This document shows positions 25,430 through 32,742 of a stretch of DNA of 64,000 nucleotides, piece after piece. Within the stretch, counting starts at the first letter, position 1, and each line of letters opens with the position of its first letter. The DNA is taken from contig CANGTR010000004.1 in NCBI GenBank assembly GCA_947456855.1, positions 1 to 64,000 of the forward strand, in the 5' to 3' direction. Source of the stretch: Sphingobacteriia bacterium (GTDB lineage Bacteria; Bacteroidota; Bacteroidia; Chitinophagales; Chitinophagaceae). The position numbers and the translations under genes are program-made. Under the pieces are notes generated by a model that was not told where the DNA came from, ran no database searches, and saw only the letters and a program-made list of their open reading frames with translations.

Positions 25430-26062
25430 TCATTCATCTATGAGAAAACAAAATACTTCTTTAGGTCCATGAACTCCAACTACCAATGTTTTTTCAATAT
25501 CAGCCGTTCTGCTTGGCCCTGAAGCCAAACTGACCATGCTCGGAAATGCAGTATTGTATTTATCCCTTAACTGCATCAATGAGTCGTCTATATCATACAC
25601 CAACTGTTTAGTGCTTGCTATACAAATATGTACAGGGGCATATACACTAACCGTTCTTCCACTTTGCTGTGCACTACTTAATAAAATACTGCCCGTTCTT
25701 GCTACCAAAAACTCGCAACCAGTTATAGCTACATCGCAATGAGATAAATCGTTGAAATAAGTGATGGGTAAATGGTGTTTAGAAAAATTCGCTTTGATCT
25801 CTTCTTCTCTACAATAAATATTTTCCCAACCCCTGGATTCAAATAATATGCTAAGCTGTGCAACCAATTCCGCTTGATCTACACAATACGAAAACCTTCC
25901 TTGTAGCCCGGAAAAATTAGCTGCAAATGCTATTTCCAACTCTTGTTTAGAAGGTTGAAAAACATTGTTATTAGTGGCTTGATTATCAAAAAAGGGAACA
26001 GGCACTTTATGAACAAGTGCCTGTTTTATTTTTTTTAAAATATTTGATTTAGCTGCTGACAT
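25430..26062 (-). CDS. LUD domain protein (LutC/YkgG-like)
   Basis: A 210-residue LUD-domain protein. The central ITYFNDLSHCDVAITGCEFLVARTGSILL block and the later GPSRTADIEKTLVVGVHGPKE are the LutC/YkgG signature. LutC takes part in lactate oxidation with LutA and LutB, neither of which is present here; the same position beside ftsH in other Bacteroidota suggests another, unknown role. It starts two bases after the ftsH stop, so it is translated from the same mRNA. Confidence 0.85.
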   Translation of the reverse strand: MSAAKSNILKKIKQALVHKVPVPFFDNQATNNNVFQPSKQELEIAFAANFSGLQGRFSYCVDQAELVAQLSILFESRGWENIYCREEEIKANFSKHHLPITYFNDLSHCDVAITGCEFLVARTGSILLSSAQQSGRTVSVYAPVHICIASTKQLVYDIDDSLMQLRDKYNTAFPSMVSLASGPSRTADIEKTLVVGVHGPKEVFCFLIDE

Positions 26063-26064
26063 TA

Positions 26065-28140
26065 TTAATTTAAAGGTGTTTCGTCATTGGTGATATTTCC
26101 TTCTTCTGAAATTTCGGTTTTTGGCGCAACATGTATTTCCGCACCAGGAACTACAATAGATTCGGGTTCTATCTCTAACAATTTTTTCTCTTCAAAAGGA
26201 CGCTTACCAATTAATAATTCAACATCAGATTTATGCAACACTTCTTTGTCTAATAACTCTTTTGCCAATACTTCTACTTCATGTTTTTTAGCGGTTAATA
26301 AATCCAGTGTGATTTGATATGCATTGTCTATAATACCTCTTACTTCTTCATCGATAATCTTTCCGGTTTCTTCCGAGAAAGGTTTAGTAAATGTATTCTC
26401 CTGAGTAGGATCATAAAAACTTACATTCCCTACTTTTTTATTCATGCCATAGGCGGTAACCATACTGTATGCAATACGCGTGATTTGCTGTAAATCATTG
26501 GCAGCGCCAGTGGAGATTTTACCGAAGAAAATTTCCTCTGCTGCTCTACCACCCAATGTCATACAAATTTGATCCATTAATTGATCCGTATTGTATAAAT
26601 ATTGTTCGGTAGGTGTGTATTGCGCGTAACCCAATGCAGCTGTACCTCTTGGTACAATGGTTACTTTTAATAAAGGATATGCATGTTCTAAAAACCATCC
26701 ACAAACTGCATGCCCGGCTTCGTGATACGCAATGATTGCTTTTTCGTGTGGAGCGATGATTTTGTTTTTCTTTTCCAATCCACCAATCACACGATCAATA
26801 GCGTCCTGGAAATCACTCATATCAACTGCTTCTTTTCCTTTACGTGCAGCAATCAATGCAGCTTCGTTACAAACATTGGCAATATCAGCACCTGCAAAAC
26901 CAGGTGTTTGTTCAGCCAATTTATGTAGATCCAAAGTTTCAGAAACTTTAATAGGTTGTAAGTGTACTTTTAAAATAGCTTCTCTCCCTTTTACATCCGG
27001 TTTATCAATGGATATCTGACGATCAAATCTTCCTGGTCTCAACAATGCAGTATCCAACACATCCGGACGATTGGTTGCAGCTAATATAATAATACCTGTA
27101 TCTCCTCCAAATCCATCCATCTCTACCAATAACTGGTTCAATGTGTTTTCTCTTTCATCATTACTCATGATGGCATTTCTTCCCCTGGCTCTTCCTATTG
27201 CATCAATCTCATCAATGAAAATAATACAAGGCGCTTTTTCACGGGCTTGCTTAAATAAATCCCTCACTCTACTTGCTCCAACACCAACAAACATTTCAAC
27301 AAAATCACTTCCACTCAAACTAAAGAAAGGTACTTGTGCTTCACCGGCCATTGCTTTTGCCAATAAAGTTTTACCAGTTCCCGGAGGGCCTACCAATAAT
27401 GCCCCTTTCGGAATTTTACCACCAAGTGATGTATACTTTTTAGGGTTCTTAAGGAAGTCAACAATTTCCATTACTTCCACTTTGGCTTCATCTAAACCAG
27501 CAACATCAGAGAAAGTGATATTTACTTTAGCACCTTTATCAAATAAAGTAGCTTTCGATTTTCCAATATTGAAAATACCGCCTGGGCCACCACCGCCTCC
27601 TGGGCCGCCGCCACCCATTTTACGCATTAATAAAACCCATGCTCCAACAATAAATAATAGAGATAGTACTGTATTGAATATTGGTCCAAACCATTCAGGA
27701 TCTGAAATAGGATTTTCTGGAACCCTAGCAATGGTTGGGTTTGCAGTATAAATATCTTTTAGCTCTTCTTTAAAACTTTTGATATCGGTTACTTCAAACT
27801 CAAACAAAGGAACTCCATTTACTTTGGACTTTTCTTTGCTTAGGTCTTTTTTGAATTTTTTAACATAGAAGTCTTTGGATAAGCTGGCTGTTTTGATATA
27901 AACTCGAATGCGTTCTTTGTTTTTAACAATGTCCATTCGTTCTACATCTCCTTGCACCAACATATTATCAAAGAATTCTCTTTCACTGGTTTTAGTAAGA
28001 TCAGGCGAGAAACGCATAAACTGTGCTGATAATAATATTACAGCAATAATTGCGTAAATCCAGTATATATTAAATTTGGGGCCTTTTTTAGGGCTATCTC
28101 CTTTTTCTGGTATCATCTTATTCGGTTGCGGTTTTTTCAT
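26065..28140 (-). CDS. ftsH: ATP-dependent zinc metalloprotease FtsH
   Basis: Membrane-anchored AAA+ protease that degrades misfolded membrane proteins and regulators. Two transmembrane segments (about residues 24-44 and 155-172) flank a periplasmic domain; a glycine-rich linker (GGGGPGGGGGPGG) follows. The AAA core has Walker A GPPGTGKT near residue 250, Walker B IFIDEIDAIG and the SRH region. The zinc site HEAGH is near 471. At 691 residues it is typical. It follows rsfS by 59 bases and leads directly into the LUD gene. Confidence 0.97.
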   Translation of the reverse strand: MKKPQPNKMIPEKGDSPKKGPKFNIYWIYAIIAVILLSAQFMRFSPDLTKTSEREFFDNMLVQGDVERMDIVKNKERIRVYIKTASLSKDFYVKKFKKDLSKEKSKVNGVPLFEFEVTDIKSFKEELKDIYTANPTIARVPENPISDPEWFGPIFNTVLSLLFIVGAWVLLMRKMGGGGPGGGGGPGGIFNIGKSKATLFDKGAKVNITFSDVAGLDEAKVEVMEIVDFLKNPKKYTSLGGKIPKGALLVGPPGTGKTLLAKAMAGEAQVPFFSLSGSDFVEMFVGVGASRVRDLFKQAREKAPCIIFIDEIDAIGRARGRNAIMSNDERENTLNQLLVEMDGFGGDTGIIILAATNRPDVLDTALLRPGRFDRQISIDKPDVKGREAILKVHLQPIKVSETLDLHKLAEQTPGFAGADIANVCNEAALIAARKGKEAVDMSDFQDAIDRVIGGLEKKNKIIAPHEKAIIAYHEAGHAVCGWFLEHAYPLLKVTIVPRGTAALGYAQYTPTEQYLYNTDQLMDQICMTLGGRAAEEIFFGKISTGAANDLQQITRIAYSMVTAYGMNKKVGNVSFYDPTQENTFTKPFSEETGKIIDEEVRGIIDNAYQITLDLLTAKKHEVEVLAKELLDKEVLHKSDVELLIGKRPFEEKKLLEIEPESIVVPGAEIHVAPKTEISEEGNITNDETPLN

Positions 28141-28199
28141 TGGTATTGCTTAATGCTACTTAGTATAATACATTTAGTAGATGAATTGTTTAGAACTGA

Positions 28200-28604
28200 T
28201 TATACATCGTGCAGTTGTTGAGGAGCATCGCTCCACATTTCTTCTAATTGATAAAATTTTCTCGATTCTGGGTGCATTACATGAACTACAACATTCACAT
28301 AGTCTATCAACACCCACTGTGCAAGGGTTTTCCCTTCGTGTTTATAGGGCATTTCACCACATAGCTTTTTAACTTGATCTTCTACATAATCACTAATGGC
28401 TTTCACCTGTGTAGTGCTTGACGCTTCACATACAATAAAAAAATCTGCGGCGGCTTCGGGTATCTTCCTTAGATCGAGGCTGATTATTTTTTCACCTTTT
28501 TTGTCTAGTATTGCCTGAACAATAGTCTTAACAATTTTAGAGTTACGCGTTAACCTTGTTATTGCGCTTTTTTCGCGGGTTTTTAGAACAGAAAGTGGTT
28601 CCAA
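28200..28604 (-). CDS. rsfS: ribosome silencing factor RsfS
   Basis: Binds L14 (uL14) on the 50S subunit and blocks subunit joining in stationary phase or starvation. The family core is clear: KKGEKIISLDLRKIPEAAADFFIVCEASSTTQVKAISD and HEGKTLAQWVLIDYVNVVVHVMHPESRKFYQLEEMW. There is no ATG between the upstream in-frame stop and the core, so the TTG at 28604 is the likely start. It is the first gene of the operon with ftsH and is divergent from birA. Confidence 0.93.
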   Translation of the reverse strand: MEPLSVLKTREKSAITRLTRNSKIVKTIVQAILDKKGEKIISLDLRKIPEAAADFFIVCEASSTTQVKAISDYVEDQVKKLCGEMPYKHEGKTLAQWVLIDYVNVVVHVMHPESRKFYQLEEMWSDAPQQLHDV

Positions 28605-28641
28605 TAATGTTGAGTATTTTAGTTAATAAATAAAGCCTTTT

Positions 28642-28649
28642 TAACTTTG
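28642..28649 (+). promoter_or_regulatory. -7 box TAACTTTG for birA
   Basis: Exact TAnnTTTG, 17 bases before the TTG start of birA. It lies back-to-back with the rsfS box one base away. Confidence 0.45.
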
Positions 28650-28650
28650 C

Positions 28651-28658
28651 CAAAAATA
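28651..28658 (-). promoter_or_regulatory. -7 box TATTTTTG for rsfS-ftsH operon
   Basis: Exact TAnnTTTG on the minus strand, 46 bases before the rsfS TTG. The two divergent boxes are almost touching, so the two promoters probably compete. Confidence 0.4.
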
Positions 28659-28666
28659 GTAATTCT

Positions 28667-29425
28667 TTGCCACGATTAGCTGTTAAAAGTATCATCGGTA
28701 ACTCCTTTACAGAATTATCCTCTGTAAGCAGTACCAACATTTATGCCATGGACAAGGCGCAAGCTAATTTGGCTGCTCATGGGGCTGCATTTTTTGCCTG
28801 GGAACAAACAGCAGGAAAAGGACAAATGGGCAAAACATGGTTGGCTAAAAAGAACCAAAACTGCTTACTCTCTGTTGTTTTAGACCCTTCTTTCCTTTCC
28901 ATCAACCAACAATTTGCATTAAGTGTGGCGGTTGCGCTGGCTGGATATGATTGTTTATCTGCATATATTCCCGAAGATTTAAGTATTAAATGGCCCAATG
29001 ATTTATATTTTCGTGACAGAAAGGCAGCAGGAATATTGATTGAAAACAGCTTACAAGGTAATAAATGGATTTGGGCAATAGCCGGTATAGGCATCAATGT
29101 TAATCAAACTGAATTTCCTGATCTAGCACAAAAAGCGGTATCGCTCAAACAAATCTCTGGGATTGATTACGATCCGCTATTAATAGCCAAAGCATTTTGT
29201 GGTTTTTTGGAAACTCGTTTCAATCAACTTAAAAACCAGGGTTTTGATGATTTATTAGCCTTGTTCAATGAGCGGCTTTATAAAAAAGGACAAACGGTGA
29301 AATTGAGAAAAAACAATATAGTGGGCAACTACCTAATTAAATCGGTTAACGAATTAGGAGAATTGGTAGTTGAAGCGGGAATTGAAAATCATTTTGCGCA
29401 TGGTTCTATAGAATGGATTGGGTAA
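28667..29425 (+). CDS. birA: biotin--[acetyl-CoA-carboxylase] ligase
   Basis: Attaches biotin to the carboxyl carrier protein through biotinyl-AMP. The catalytic domain shows GKGQMGKTW (the biotinyl-AMP loop, usually GRGRxGRxW), SIKWPNDLYF and AGILIENS, and ends in the small C-terminal beta domain with LYKKGQTVKLRKNN. At 252 residues there is no N-terminal DNA-binding domain, so it is a pure ligase without the repressor role. No ATG precedes the conserved start; the TTG at 28667 gives the expected N-terminus. selD follows on the same strand after 36 bases. Confidence 0.93.
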   Translation: MPRLAVKSIIGNSFTELSSVSSTNIYAMDKAQANLAAHGAAFFAWEQTAGKGQMGKTWLAKKNQNCLLSVVLDPSFLSINQQFALSVAVALAGYDCLSAYIPEDLSIKWPNDLYFRDRKAAGILIENSLQGNKWIWAIAGIGINVNQTEFPDLAQKAVSLKQISGIDYDPLLIAKAFCGFLETRFNQLKNQGFDDLLALFNERLYKKGQTVKLRKNNIVGNYLIKSVNELGELVVEAGIENHFAHGSIEWIG

Positions 29426-29461
29426 GCAATTTAGATGGTTATACTTTCGCAGAAATAAACA

Positions 29462-30517
29462 ATGATGTCTGAAATCAAACTCACTCAATTTTCGCATGGT
29501 GCCGGTTGTGGTTGTAAAATTGCTCCCGCTGTTTTAGAAACCATACTTGCTTCTTCGAGTGTGCAACCCAATTATCCCAATTTATTAGTGGGCAATAGCA
29601 GTAAAGACGATGCAGCAGTGTATGATTTGGGTAATGGAAGCGCATTAATTAGTACCACCGATTTTTTTGTGCCGATTGTAGATGATCCTTATCAATTTGG
29701 AAGAATTGCTGCAGCCAATGCTATTAGCGATGTATATGCGATGGGCGGAAAACCCATTATGGCATTGGCTATTCTGGGATGGCCTGTTGAAAAACTAGCA
29801 GCAGAAATTGCCAAAGAAGTAATTGAAGGAGGAAGGTCGATGTGCTTAGAAGCAGGTATTCCTTTGGCAGGTGGGCACAGTGTAGATACTACAGAACCTA
29901 TTTTTGGATTATCGGTAAATGGATTGGTAGACATTAATCATCTTAAACAAAATAATACTGCACAAAAAAATGATTTGCTTTTTTTAACCAAGCCATTGGG
30001 TGTGGGTATTTTATCTACTGCGCAAAAAAGAAGCTTATTAAGCGAAACTGATTTGTCCATTTTAATTCAACAATTGAATCAACTCAATAAAGTAGGCGAA
30101 GCTTTAGGAAAAATAAAAGGCGTGCATGCAATGACCGATGTAACTGGTTTTGGGCTGATTGGTCATTTGATGGAAATGGCCGAGGGCAGTGGGTTAGGAG
30201 CCAGCATTAACTATAGTAAAATCCAGATCATTGATGCAGCGAAGGAATATTTGAAACAAAGAATTGTGCCTGATGCCACTTATAGAAATTGGAATGCTTA
30301 TAGCAGTCAAGTAGGTTTTGAAAAAGGAGTTGATGTAATGCAAGCATTTTCTGTTTTGCCTGATCCACAAACCAATGGAGGAATTTTAATTGCAGTAGAT
30401 CCTTCTGCTGCAAATGAAGTTCAGCAAATATTTGCTGATTTCGGATTGGCTCATTTTTCAGAACCAATTGGTATACTTACTCAAGCAACAGAAAAAAGAA
30501 TCACCGTTGCTCTATAA
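29462..30517 (+). CDS. selD: selenide, water dikinase (selenophosphate synthetase)
   Basis: Makes selenophosphate from selenide and ATP. The N-terminal HGAGCGCKI carries the catalytic Cys16 and Lys19, so this is the cysteine, not selenocysteine, form. DDAAVYDLG, TTDFFVPIVDDPYQFGRIAAANAISDVYAMGG and LAGGHSVDTTEPIFGLSVNG are the ATP-binding AIR-synthase-like blocks. The length of 351 residues is normal. No selenocysteine synthase (selA), selB or 2-selenouridine synthase (mnmH) lies in the window, so which selenium use it feeds is open. It probably shares a transcript with birA. The second ATG (29465) is equally possible as the start. Confidence 0.94.
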   Translation: MMSEIKLTQFSHGAGCGCKIAPAVLETILASSSVQPNYPNLLVGNSSKDDAAVYDLGNGSALISTTDFFVPIVDDPYQFGRIAAANAISDVYAMGGKPIMALAILGWPVEKLAAEIAKEVIEGGRSMCLEAGIPLAGGHSVDTTEPIFGLSVNGLVDINHLKQNNTAQKNDLLFLTKPLGVGILSTAQKRSLLSETDLSILIQQLNQLNKVGEALGKIKGVHAMTDVTGFGLIGHLMEMAEGSGLGASINYSKIQIIDAAKEYLKQRIVPDATYRNWNAYSSQVGFEKGVDVMQAFSVLPDPQTNGGILIAVDPSAANEVQQIFADFGLAHFSEPIGILTQATEKRITVAL

Positions 30518-30559
30518 AAGAAGAAGTTCTACTATTTGCTTATGAGTAAGTGAAAGCGA

Positions 30560-30994
30560 CTAGAAAATCATATTGCCCTTGTTCTTAATTTGCTCATTGG
30601 TTAGTTCTGTAATCATTTGAACACCATTTAAATTGCGAATGGTTTGTTTGATCCAATTGCATTTTTCATCATCTACATAATCGTATTTCATCAACCACAA
30701 AAAATCCATGTGTTTGAATTCGGGCAATAAATATTCTCCGTCAAATTGATTTTGATAGAGATAATGAATAAGCGGCGAATGGTTTTCGGCAAACTGATAA
30801 ATAGAAAAATAATAGTTTCTTTCTTTTTTTCTAAGATGAATTTCAATATCTGGATTTAGCCTGAAATCGTAGCCCAGCATATTGTTGAGCTGCATGCAGA
30901 ACTGGTAATTTTTTACCGTAGCAGTAATACCCAACAAGCGGGTATCTTCAAAAAAGTCATCATTGATTTCATCAACATCCAAGCGCAGTTTCAT
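30560..30994 (-). CDS. IPExxxVDY-type conserved protein
   Basis: A 144-residue protein of a Bacteroidota family named for a motif near the C-terminus; here the corresponding stretch is YLLPEFKHMDFLWLMKYDY, a diverged version. The N-terminal half (LRLDVDEINDDFFEDTRLLGI) is acidic. The family function is unknown. It is nine bases downstream of the M28 peptidase stop-to-start region on the same strand, with reading order IPExxxVDY then M28? No: on the minus strand this gene lies after nothing and before the M28 stop at 31004 in coordinates, so M28 is upstream in transcription and this gene follows it. Confidence 0.65.
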   Translation of the reverse strand: MKLRLDVDEINDDFFEDTRLLGITATVKNYQFCMQLNNMLGYDFRLNPDIEIHLRKKERNYYFSIYQFAENHSPLIHYLYQNQFDGEYLLPEFKHMDFLWLMKYDYVDDEKCNWIKQTIRNLNGVQMITELTNEQIKNKGNMIF

Positions 30995-31003
30995 AAATCC
31001 ATT

Positions 31004-32647
31004 TTAAAACTCCAACTCAATTTTTTTCTCTTCGGTTCCTCTTTTGATAATTAATACCGTTTTATCGCCTTTTTTAAATTTCGATAAAGACTGCATATAA
31101 CTATTTACATCTACAAATTTGTACTCTCCCAATTGCAACAAAATATCTCCCGCTTGCAAACCTTTTTTCTCAGCCAATTTACCAGGGCTAACACCATCAA
31201 TACGCATACCAGTTCCCGAGTAACCGTAATCAGGTATAACGCCTAAACTAACTGTAAAACGGGTACTCCTACCCATTTGTTGTTCGGCAGTTTTTGTAAA
31301 TGCAATTTTACCTTTATCGTTGGTCTTTTCAATAATTGCATACACCATTTTGATAATGTCTTTTTCGCTGTCATATTGAATCTTATCCCAATCATCTGTT
31401 GCTTTGTGATAATCAGTATGACTTCCGGTAAATAAAAACAATACTGGAATATCTTTTCTGTAAAAACTGGCATGATCGCTGGGGCCACTACCTGCACTGT
31501 CTATCTTATATGCTAAGCCGCCAGCAACAGACGGTATTATAGTTCCCCAAACAGGCGAAGTACCATAACCACCAATGGTTAATTTTCGAGCGGTATCGTA
31601 TCTTCCTACCATATCCATATTGATCATGTAATTGGGCGTGATGGTAGTTGTTGGATTGTCCAACCAATATTTACTACCAAATAATCCCAATTCTTCTCCA
31701 GAAAAATGAATAATCAAGTAATTATTGGCCGAAGGCGATTTTTTCTGCAATAAACGAGTTAACTCCATCAAAGCAGCTGTTCCGCTTGCATTATCGTCGG
31801 CACCATTGTGAACATTATGACCAGTATCCAATGCATTTTTATCTTCGCCATAACCCAAATGATCATAATGGGCCCCTAGAATTACCGTATTGGCTGCATT
31901 ATTATCAATGTACCCTACAATGTTTCTGGCTTTGCGTATTTGCTCGCTGATAGAAATAGTTAATTCGGTAGCATAAGAAGCTGTTGCATCGTTCAGGTGT
32001 TTTTTTACTCCTTGCTTGGTTAAATAAACAACTGGTATTGCCAGTGGAGCAGTTTTATCGTTCTTGTTAAATTGAATATTATCTACTGTTGTAGCGCTAT
32101 TGTATAAAAACAAAGTTGTTGCTTTTTTAGAAGCAGCTCCGATCGCTTCTTTTTTGATGGCTTCCTCTATATCAAAATGAGGATTGGATTTATTTTCTTC
32201 TAACCACTCTGCTACATCTTTAAACCAAGGTTGATTGGCTTCACTCAAAGCCATTGCTGGATTTCCTTTCACCGATTTTAATGCACTAAATGCCAAGGGG
32301 AAATAATCATCTTGCAATTGCAATTTTTTTCCATCAATAGTTAATTGAGTACTCGGATTGATTTGCTTTCCTTCATTGATTTCAAATTCTTGCACAAAAC
32401 CATTGGATCCTTTTGGTTGAAGCCCTATTTGTTTGTATTGATCAACAATGTATTCCATTGCCATTAACTCTCCCTTAGATCCTGTTCTTCTGCCTTCTAA
32501 CTTGTCATCAGCCAAATACTGAACATGCTTTTTGAGATTGCTCACAATAAGTGTATTTTCTTTTTCTGCTTCTAGTCTCAGTTTTCGTTTGGATTGAGCC
32601 GTCAATAAAAAGGGTAAAACAAGCAAAATGGCCAACCATTTTTTCAT
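31004..32647 (-). CDS. secreted M28 family metallopeptidase with C-terminal PDZ domain
   Basis: A signal peptide (MKKWLAILLVLPFLLTAQ) is followed by a PA-type insert and a zinc aminopeptidase domain. The metal-ligand series is GAHYDHLG, HNGADDNASG, SGEELGLFGS, NMDMVGRYD and HTDYHKATDD. Residues from about 460 form a PDZ domain (GTGMRIDGVSPGKLAEKKGLQAGDILLQLG), which may bind substrate C-termini. The enzyme likely trims peptides in the periplasm or outside the cell. It is divergent from feoB and has its own -7 box. The IPExxxVDY gene follows on the same strand after nine bases. Confidence 0.92.
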   Translation of the reverse strand: MKKWLAILLVLPFLLTAQSKRKLRLEAEKENTLIVSNLKKHVQYLADDKLEGRRTGSKGELMAMEYIVDQYKQIGLQPKGSNGFVQEFEINEGKQINPSTQLTIDGKKLQLQDDYFPLAFSALKSVKGNPAMALSEANQPWFKDVAEWLEENKSNPHFDIEEAIKKEAIGAASKKATTLFLYNSATTVDNIQFNKNDKTAPLAIPVVYLTKQGVKKHLNDATASYATELTISISEQIRKARNIVGYIDNNAANTVILGAHYDHLGYGEDKNALDTGHNVHNGADDNASGTAALMELTRLLQKKSPSANNYLIIHFSGEELGLFGSKYWLDNPTTTITPNYMINMDMVGRYDTARKLTIGGYGTSPVWGTIIPSVAGGLAYKIDSAGSGPSDHASFYRKDIPVLFLFTGSHTDYHKATDDWDKIQYDSEKDIIKMVYAIIEKTNDKGKIAFTKTAEQQMGRSTRFTVSLGVIPDYGYSGTGMRIDGVSPGKLAEKKGLQAGDILLQLGEYKFVDVNSYMQSLSKFKKGDKTVLIIKRGTEEKKIELEF

Positions 32648-32664
32648 AAAATTGATTTATGCTG

Positions 32665-32672
32665 CAAATGTA
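32665..32672 (-). promoter_or_regulatory. -7 box TACATTTG for the M28 peptidase
   Basis: Exact TAnnTTTG on the minus strand, 17 bases before the ATG at 32647. Confidence 0.5.
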
Positions 32673-32729
32673 AGCCGATGAAATGAAATTCTGTTCCCGA
32701 TATCGTAACCAACTGCCATTGTATGCAGT

Positions 32730-32737
32730 TAGTTTTG
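32730..32737 (+). promoter_or_regulatory. -7 box TAGTTTTG directly before the preferred feoB start
   Basis: Exact TAnnTTTG, five bases before the TTG at 32743. If used, the ATG at 32683 in the ORF track lies upstream of the transcript and cannot be the start. Confidence 0.4.
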
Positions 32738-32742
32738 CAGCC

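Noticed and set aside
27071-27751. 226-codon plus-strand ORF inside ftsH
   Set aside because: Antisense shadow of the well-supported ftsH gene, with composition dictated by it.
29462-30517. Selenocysteine (in-frame TGA) in SelD
   Set aside because: The catalytic position is encoded as Cys in an uninterrupted frame.
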